This document shows, piece after piece, positions 59,289 to 64,000 of a stretch of 64,000 bases of DNA (positions are counted from its first letter, which is position 1; each line of letters begins with the position of its first letter). Below the pieces are notes generated by a model. That model had not been told where the DNA came from, searched no databases, and saw nothing but the letters and a program-made list of their open reading frames with translations. The stretch spans positions 32,333,469 to 32,397,468 of the forward strand of contig CM043942.1 in assembly GCA_014529385.2 (NCBI GenBank), written 5' to 3'. The position numbers and the translations under genes were made by a program. This DNA comes from Adiantum capillus-veneris (lineage: Eukaryota; Streptophyta; Polypodiopsida; Polypodiales; Pteridaceae).

Positions 59289-61208
59289 GTGAGAGAGAAC
59301 CTGATGCCCAGGATAAAAGGTAAAACTCACTATTTGATGCTTGTAAAAGCAGAGGATTGTGTGAAAGATCAAATATCAGGGAAATTCTCAGAAAATCGAA
59401 AAGAACGAACGCGAGAAGAAATAAAACAGGAAAGAAAAGCTAGGGCTGAAACAAAATCACAAAAATCTGAAAAGTCAAAAAAAGAACCAACAAAAGACCA
59501 AGAGTGGACCAAACTGGAGCGTAAACAGAAATACCAAGAACTGAAACGGCCTTTGAAGGAGATATGGACTACTGAAGAGGATAGTGATGGTAAAGAGGAG
59601 TTTGTCAAACGTTGTGATGCATGTCAACGCACCAAGGTACCAATCAAAAGAGATGAGATGCCATTAAGGCCAATGATGGGGGCAAGGGCATTTGCAAAGT
59701 GGGGCATTGATTTTGTGGGACCTATATCACCCCCTGCATATCGCACCCATATCCAATATATCATTGTGGCTACGGATTATCTCACAAAATGGGTCGAAGC
59801 CAAAGCAACACAAAAAGCTGATGCACGCACCACGGCTCAATTTTTGTATGAGAATGTTTTTGTACGTTACGGGTTACCAATAGAAATTGTCAGTGACCGT
59901 GGAACACACTTCCTCAATGAAGTCATTGAATATCTACTAGAGGATTTCATGGTCATACATAGAAAATCAGCACCATACCATCCACAGGCCAATGGGCAAG
60001 CGGAGGCCACAAATAAAACACTATGCACGGTTCTCACTAAAATAGTGTCACATTCAAGGACCGATTGGGATCAGCAGCTACACTCAACACTATGGGCATA
60101 CAGGGTAGCTTACAAAACCTCAATAGGAACAACACCATACAGCATGGTGTTTGGGCTAAATGCTATACTCCCCATAGAGTTTTTAATCCCAACTCTACGA
60201 GTAGCAACAAGCTTGGATTGGACAGGGCATGAACTCTCTTCACGAATTAATGATCTTGAAAAGCTAGATGAACTCTGCTTACGAGCTGTCGCTTCGATCT
60301 ATGCTAAAAAGAGAAGACAAAAGGAATTTTTCGACAAACATGTGCGTACCAAAGAGTTTAAAACAGGTGATTACGTACTTGTTTATACCTTGAAGCAACA
60401 TGCCAAGAAACTGAAAAAGCGAGGGATGGGACCATTTGTGATTCATGATCTATCACAAAGTGGGGCTGTCAATCTTGCTACATTAGTAGGTGAAGAAATG
60501 CCAAACTGGATTAGTGGGTGTCGACTAAGGAGATATCACCTACCACTCACACAGGAGATGCTCCAACAAATTCATCAAGGAAAGCAAAGAATGAAGGAAA
60601 AAGAGAGAGTACGGGAGGAAGCTCAAACCGAAGCACAAGAATGCATTGCAAAAAGACAGCTTCTGCAACAACAACAACAATGTAAACCACCATTGAGAAT
60701 CAATGCCATTCGACTGATGAACTTGGAAGAGGACACAGTAGAGCCAATAATTACAGTCAAGGTGGGCAACAATCAAGTTGAATCACCAGCCTTGCTCGAT
60801 TCGGGTGCTCAAGCAAATTTGATCTCTTACGGATTATACCAACAGCTCCAAGTCACAGATCAACTTCATCCTACTCCCCAAGTGCTGGAAAGTAGCACAT
60901 CACATCCATTGAAAACATTAGGGTGGATTATATTGCATATACAGTTACATCAATATATTTACCCACACAAATTCTATGTGGTGAGAGATGAAAGCACACA
61001 ACAACCAATGATGCTAGGGCAACCTTGGCAAAAAGCATACAATGTCCAAATAGACTGGAAAGCACAGGCGGTCAAAATCCAGCACGAACACGAACAGCAG
61101 GTGATAGCTTTTTCTCAAAAGGACCATCAGGATCAAATGCAAGCCATGCAATCACCGGCAACAAAAAAAAAAAGAACACATACCACCAAAGATCAACATG
61201 AAACCTGA
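59289..61208 (+). CDS. integrase fused to a second aspartic-protease-like domain, no RT
   Basis: 639 codons uninterrupted, in the same frame as gag and PR1. The frame is open upstream back to the TAA at 59145, so the ATG at 59289 is simply the first one. Residues 30-105 are highly charged. At 109 CDACQRTK is the CxxC half of the integrase zinc finger; the HH half is missing. The core has D141 (KWGIDFVGP), D203 (VSDRGTHF) and E239 (NGQAEATNK), spaced DD35E. RDNDL-like C-terminal integrase sequence ends near 420 (GCRLRRYHLPL). After a Gln-rich coil (430-465), residues 470-600 form a second protease-like domain: ALLDSGAQANLIS (D504), ESSTSHPLKTLGW, and MMLGQPWQKAYNVQIDW. RT and RNase H, which should lie between protease and integrase, are absent. 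A working protein is possible but not shown. Confidence 0.85.
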   Translation: MRENLMPRIKGKTHYLMLVKAEDCVKDQISGKFSENRKERTREEIKQERKARAETKSQKSEKSKKEPTKDQEWTKLERKQKYQELKRPLKEIWTTEEDSDGKEEFVKRCDACQRTKVPIKRDEMPLRPMMGARAFAKWGIDFVGPISPPAYRTHIQYIIVATDYLTKWVEAKATQKADARTTAQFLYENVFVRYGLPIEIVSDRGTHFLNEVIEYLLEDFMVIHRKSAPYHPQANGQAEATNKTLCTVLTKIVSHSRTDWDQQLHSTLWAYRVAYKTSIGTTPYSMVFGLNAILPIEFLIPTLRVATSLDWTGHELSSRINDLEKLDELCLRAVASIYAKKRRQKEFFDKHVRTKEFKTGDYVLVYTLKQHAKKLKKRGMGPFVIHDLSQSGAVNLATLVGEEMPNWISGCRLRRYHLPLTQEMLQQIHQGKQRMKEKERVREEAQTEAQECIAKRQLLQQQQQCKPPLRINAIRLMNLEEDTVEPIITVKVGNNQVESPALLDSGAQANLISYGLYQQLQVTDQLHPTPQVLESSTSHPLKTLGWIILHIQLHQYIYPHKFYVVRDESTQQPMMLGQPWQKAYNVQIDWKAQAVKIQHEHEQQVIAFSQKDHQDQMQAMQSPATKKKRTHTTKDQHET

Positions 61209-61800
61209 GACAAACAACCAGGTAAAGGCCAACCATGCTCATCACAGACAGCCGAAATCACCGGCTACACTGCAAAAATCTAGGCTACCAAAACAAGGTA
61301 AACAAGTATGGTTGCGGAAGGATAGAAAAGCCATGGCGGGAAAAACCCAATGTGACAACCGGATTCCAACAAAGCAGATGGTGCAACCCAAAACCAAGGT
61401 AACCAAGCAGATATGGATTCCAAAGAAAATGCTTAGCCAAAACCCTAATATGACTCACATTTGGATACCAAAGAAAAAGACAAAGCAAATACCTACGATA
61501 CAAGCAACAATGGAAAGCAGACATCTGCAGGTCAACCGGGCAAATAGATATAAGAGGGTGCCGATGACAGACACACCAGTGGCAAAGTTGACAGCACCAA
61601 ACTACCAATGGAAAGCCAAGGCCATACGGCCCATAGCTATCACATCCCAGCCAATTCCATCCTCAGAAACAGCTACGACTCCATCAACAGTGTCGGCAAA
61701 GCAGTTGCCTCTGGCCAAAAAGACCATTAAACAAAGAGCAGTAGAATTACAGCTGCTACTTGCAAAAAAAACAGGAAACCTCGACGGCGAATGCCAATAA
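61198..61800 (+). CDS. Lys/Gln-rich ORF downstream of integrase, unknown function
   Basis: 200 codons. Its ATG at 61198 overlaps the end of the integrase ORF by 11 bases in a different frame, a layout compatible with reinitiation. The product is strongly basic and rich in Lys, Gln, Pro and Thr. It repeats a short motif with variation: KQVWLRKD, KQIWIPKKM, THIWIPKKK. No catalytic motif, zinc finger or membrane segment is visible; nucleic-acid binding is a guess from charge. It may be a nucleocapsid-like accessory protein or a remnant of a longer 3' ORF. No homologue is recognised. Confidence 0.5.
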   Translation: MKPETNNQVKANHAHHRQPKSPATLQKSRLPKQGKQVWLRKDRKAMAGKTQCDNRIPTKQMVQPKTKVTKQIWIPKKMLSQNPNMTHIWIPKKKTKQIPTIQATMESRHLQVNRANRYKRVPMTDTPVAKLTAPNYQWKAKAIRPIAITSQPIPSSETATTPSTVSAKQLPLAKKTIKQRAVELQLLLAKKTGNLDGECQ

Positions 61801-61967
61801 GCATCTTGCTTATTCCCTTCCCTTGCACAGCATTAATTTTTCCATGCATTGACCGAGTATGCATAAAATAGGGCCACATTAATCAGCCAGGCATTAGCAC
61901 GACTTTTTCAACCTATGCACGGCACATACTACGAGGCGAGACCTTGTCGTCCGAGAGGACTCCAACT

Positions 61968-61981
61968 AGGAGGGGGGGAGG
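61968..61981 (+). other. polypurine run
   Basis: AGGAGGGGGGGAGG resembles a plus-strand primer tract but is not followed by TG or by sequence matching the 5' LTR. It may be an internal (central-type) purine tract or chance. Confidence 0.4.
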
Positions 61982-63577
61982 CATTCTCAATGCGGAACCA
62001 ATAACAGAAACAGCAAAAAAGGGCATGATTTTCGACTTTTTAAAGGGTTGACGTTTGATTGCGAAATTTTCTGGAGTAACCCAAGTATATATGCCCTTAT
62101 ATAGCATGAAGCTACAGGTATATGGGGCCAAACGCCAAATCAAGCCCTTAGGTGTGTGTATATAAGTAGAAATAGCCATTTTTCAGGCAAAATACTGGTA
62201 AAACAGAGAAATCCGGCCATAAAAATTGCATGTGAGTGTATATAATGTGTTGTGGCGATGTTTGTGATCTATTATGAATTTTGGGGATTTTATGGGTTTG
62301 ATTTGCTATTTTCCTTTTAATTTTGCTAATTTTCGGCAGAAAAACTTCAAAAATACAAAAAGCAGGTGAAAAACAGTCGTAATGAAAAACAAAAAATATG
62401 GGGATGACCAGTGACTAAAAGACAACCTATGGTACGGTGGGGTGCAATTCTGAGACTAGAGCGAAAAGCGTGTTTTGGCCAGGTTTTGACCGAAATGACA
62501 AATTTCTGGTAAACAGAGCAAATGGAGTCCAAATCAAGAAATTTTTGAGCCTAAACCGCATCTTGCAGAAAGATAGGAGCACATGTCAAATTTCATGAAA
62601 AATGGTTCGGGGACCTCCATTACAAGAATTTTTCACCCCATTTTTAGCTCATTCTCACTATTGACCTTGTGGAGAGAGCTTCTACCACCTAGAGCGAATC
62701 GATCTTCCAGCAGCTTCTACGACGCGCACGGCTACCCGACTAGCTCCAGACATGAGAGGTAGGCTCACCACCTTGAGCTTTTCGCGCATATTTGTCATTC
62801 TGTAGCAAGAACTAGCGTAGAAGTCACACACAAAGCGGGCGGTAGAGACCTGCAAATAGAAACGGCGGCCAAACAGCTAACCCAAAAGCAACAAGACTTC
62901 ATCGGCAGCTTACCCTAGTCTAGGAGACCAGTCCTGGATAGCCAAAGGCAGTGGGAAACCATCGGGAAAAACCCTAATTCCCAGAAACCCGCAAGAGGCC
63001 ACCAAATGGGAAATCGGCAAAACGGCGACCAAATGCTACCAAAATTTATGGGTAGGAGCATATCGACATGCTCGACAAGTCCATATGACCCGCATGACCA
63101 AAAAGTGACCCGAAGCGCCACTAAACCTCAGAAACGGCATCAGACAGACAAAGCGTCAAAATGCACTTGCGGCCAAACCGCAAGTCCGTTTGCCACCAAA
63201 CTTCACGAGCGGCTTTCCTAGACCATCAACAACCAAGTCCTATGGTGGTGGACCCCCACAAATCATCAAAGGTATGTAAACACAGCCACGGGTGCTTCTA
63301 GAGTGACAAATTGCCAAATGAAGCTCCGGTGAAGCCGAAGTTGACAAAAACCATACGGCAAGGATCCCCAAGGGATTGGGAAGCTATGGAGACCAACATC
63401 GAGAAATTTCATCGCCAAAAAGCACTCCAAAAGTCAGAAAACGGCTCAGAGGCTCTGAAGTCCACACAGGGAGTTATACTCTATCCATTTGACTTTTTTG
63501 TTGAAATTAGGCTCAAAAGGGACTTAGGGGGGCAAAGGGCAAGCACTGGGAGCATTAACAAAGGAAAAATCACCAGG

Positions 63578-63601
63578 AGACATCCTACGCGTAGGATGTC
63601 T
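63578..63601. repeat. 24-bp perfect palindrome, copy 5
   Basis: Identical to the leader copies 2-4, but in the 3' non-coding region 11 kb away. Confidence 0.98.
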
Positions 63602-63851
63602 CAAGGGCATTTTTTGGCACAAAACCCAACAATTCTTGTCATGCACGTGTTCTGAATGACATTTACAAGCCATACACCAAGTTTCATCACATTTGGATGA
63701 GATTGGACCTCATATGCATGGAAAAACGCAAAGTTAGGGCATAAAGGCACTAATGGGCCTTTGACCTACCAAATCTCATGAAACTTGCACAACACATTCA
63801 CATACACATCAGCTAACTTTCTGTGTGGTCTGGGAGTTAAAATGAGGAAAT

Positions 63852-63875
63852 AGACATCCTACACGTAGGATGTCT
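63852..63875. repeat. 24-bp palindrome, copy 6 (ACAC centre)
   Basis: Same single central change as copy 1. It lies 274 bp after copy 5. Confidence 0.95.
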
Positions 63876-64000
63876 TATGGACCATCTGGGCATGAAGGAG
63901 AAGTTTTGTCATTTCATAATTGATAACCTCATCAACAAGAGCCCATATGTCAAGCTTCAAGCCCTTCTAATCACTTTTGACCCCCAACACCTTCAAGATA

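Larger units (their letters stand above)
50103..64000 (+). mobile_element. large Tat-like element lacking RT/RNase H, 3' end beyond window
   Basis: It starts with an LTR (50103-51035) and a tRNA-Asp type primer site, then has a 1.8-kb leader, gag (52864 onward), protease, an integrase ORF with a second protease-like domain, a Lys-rich ORF and at least 2.2 kb of 3' non-coding sequence. No 3' LTR is seen before 64000, so it exceeds 13.9 kb including a nested 1583-bp solo LTR. No RT or RNase H motif is seen in any frame. Gag has stops, so this copy is at least partly dead. A non-autonomous family or a deletion derivative is the likely explanation. Confidence 0.85.
61801..64000 (+). other. 3' non-coding region of the large element
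   Basis: No ORF of note. It holds a purine run (61968-61981), several TATATA-like stretches (62085-62240) and two copies of the 24-bp palindrome. It is not similar to the 5' LTR, so the 3' LTR must lie beyond the window. Confidence 0.7.

Noticed and set aside
62915-63655. ORFs of 68-114 codons in the 3' non-coding region
   Set aside because: No motif, and they overlap the palindrome region; not convincing as genes.

Overview
The window comes from a land-plant nuclear genome that is dense in repeats. The evidence is LTR retrotransposons of plant lineages (Ty1/copia with a tRNA-iMet primer site; Ty3/gypsy chromovirus and Athila/Tat types with tRNA-Asp-like primer sites), a PPR-family pseudogene, and one intron-containing cytosolic ribosomal protein gene (eS21). 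The PPR wording and the eS21 N-terminus look more like a non-flowering plant (fern, lycophyte, bryophyte or gymnosperm) than an angiosperm; that is inference and the species is not determined.

Layout. 1-0.84 kb: decayed copia integrase fragment (-). 3.11-4.09 kb: eS21 gene in three exons (+), the only host gene that looks intact. 4.9-6.4 kb: decayed PPR gene (-). 8.1-22.6 kb: a minus-strand chromovirus, split in its integrase by an Athila/Tat-type element (+, 9270-18953) with 380-bp LTRs and a 5-bp target duplication. 22.6-41.6 kb: two related direct repeats (R1 22.6-25.4, R2 38.4-41.6), plausibly the LTRs of a further gypsy element whose integrase relic is at 37-38 kb. Inside it lies a copia composite (28081-36088) with four LTR copies but one outer 5-bp target duplication. 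R2 carries an inverted solo LTR (38780-40717). 41.8-50.1 kb: old gypsy debris, including a minus-strand Tat-like relic (protease, RT, RNase H).

50.1-64.0 kb: the left part of a very large Tat-like element (+) with a 933-bp 5' LTR, a tRNA-Asp type primer site, a 1.8-kb leader, a long gag, a protease, an integrase, a second aspartic-protease-like domain after the integrase, and an overlapping Lys-rich downstream ORF. I find no reverse transcriptase or RNase H anywhere in it within the window. A 1583-bp solo LTR sits in its gag. Its leader and 3' non-coding region carry six copies of a 24-bp palindrome whose flanking sequences are unrelated to one another, plus two half sites. This combination (RT-less body, second protease, iterated palindromes) is the most unusual thing in the window.

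Most element ORFs carry stops or frameshifts and are pseudogenes. The 639-codon integrase/second-protease ORF and the 259-codon copia RT/RNase H fragment are the longest clean frames in their contexts. I saw no rRNA, convincing tRNA or CRISPR array.
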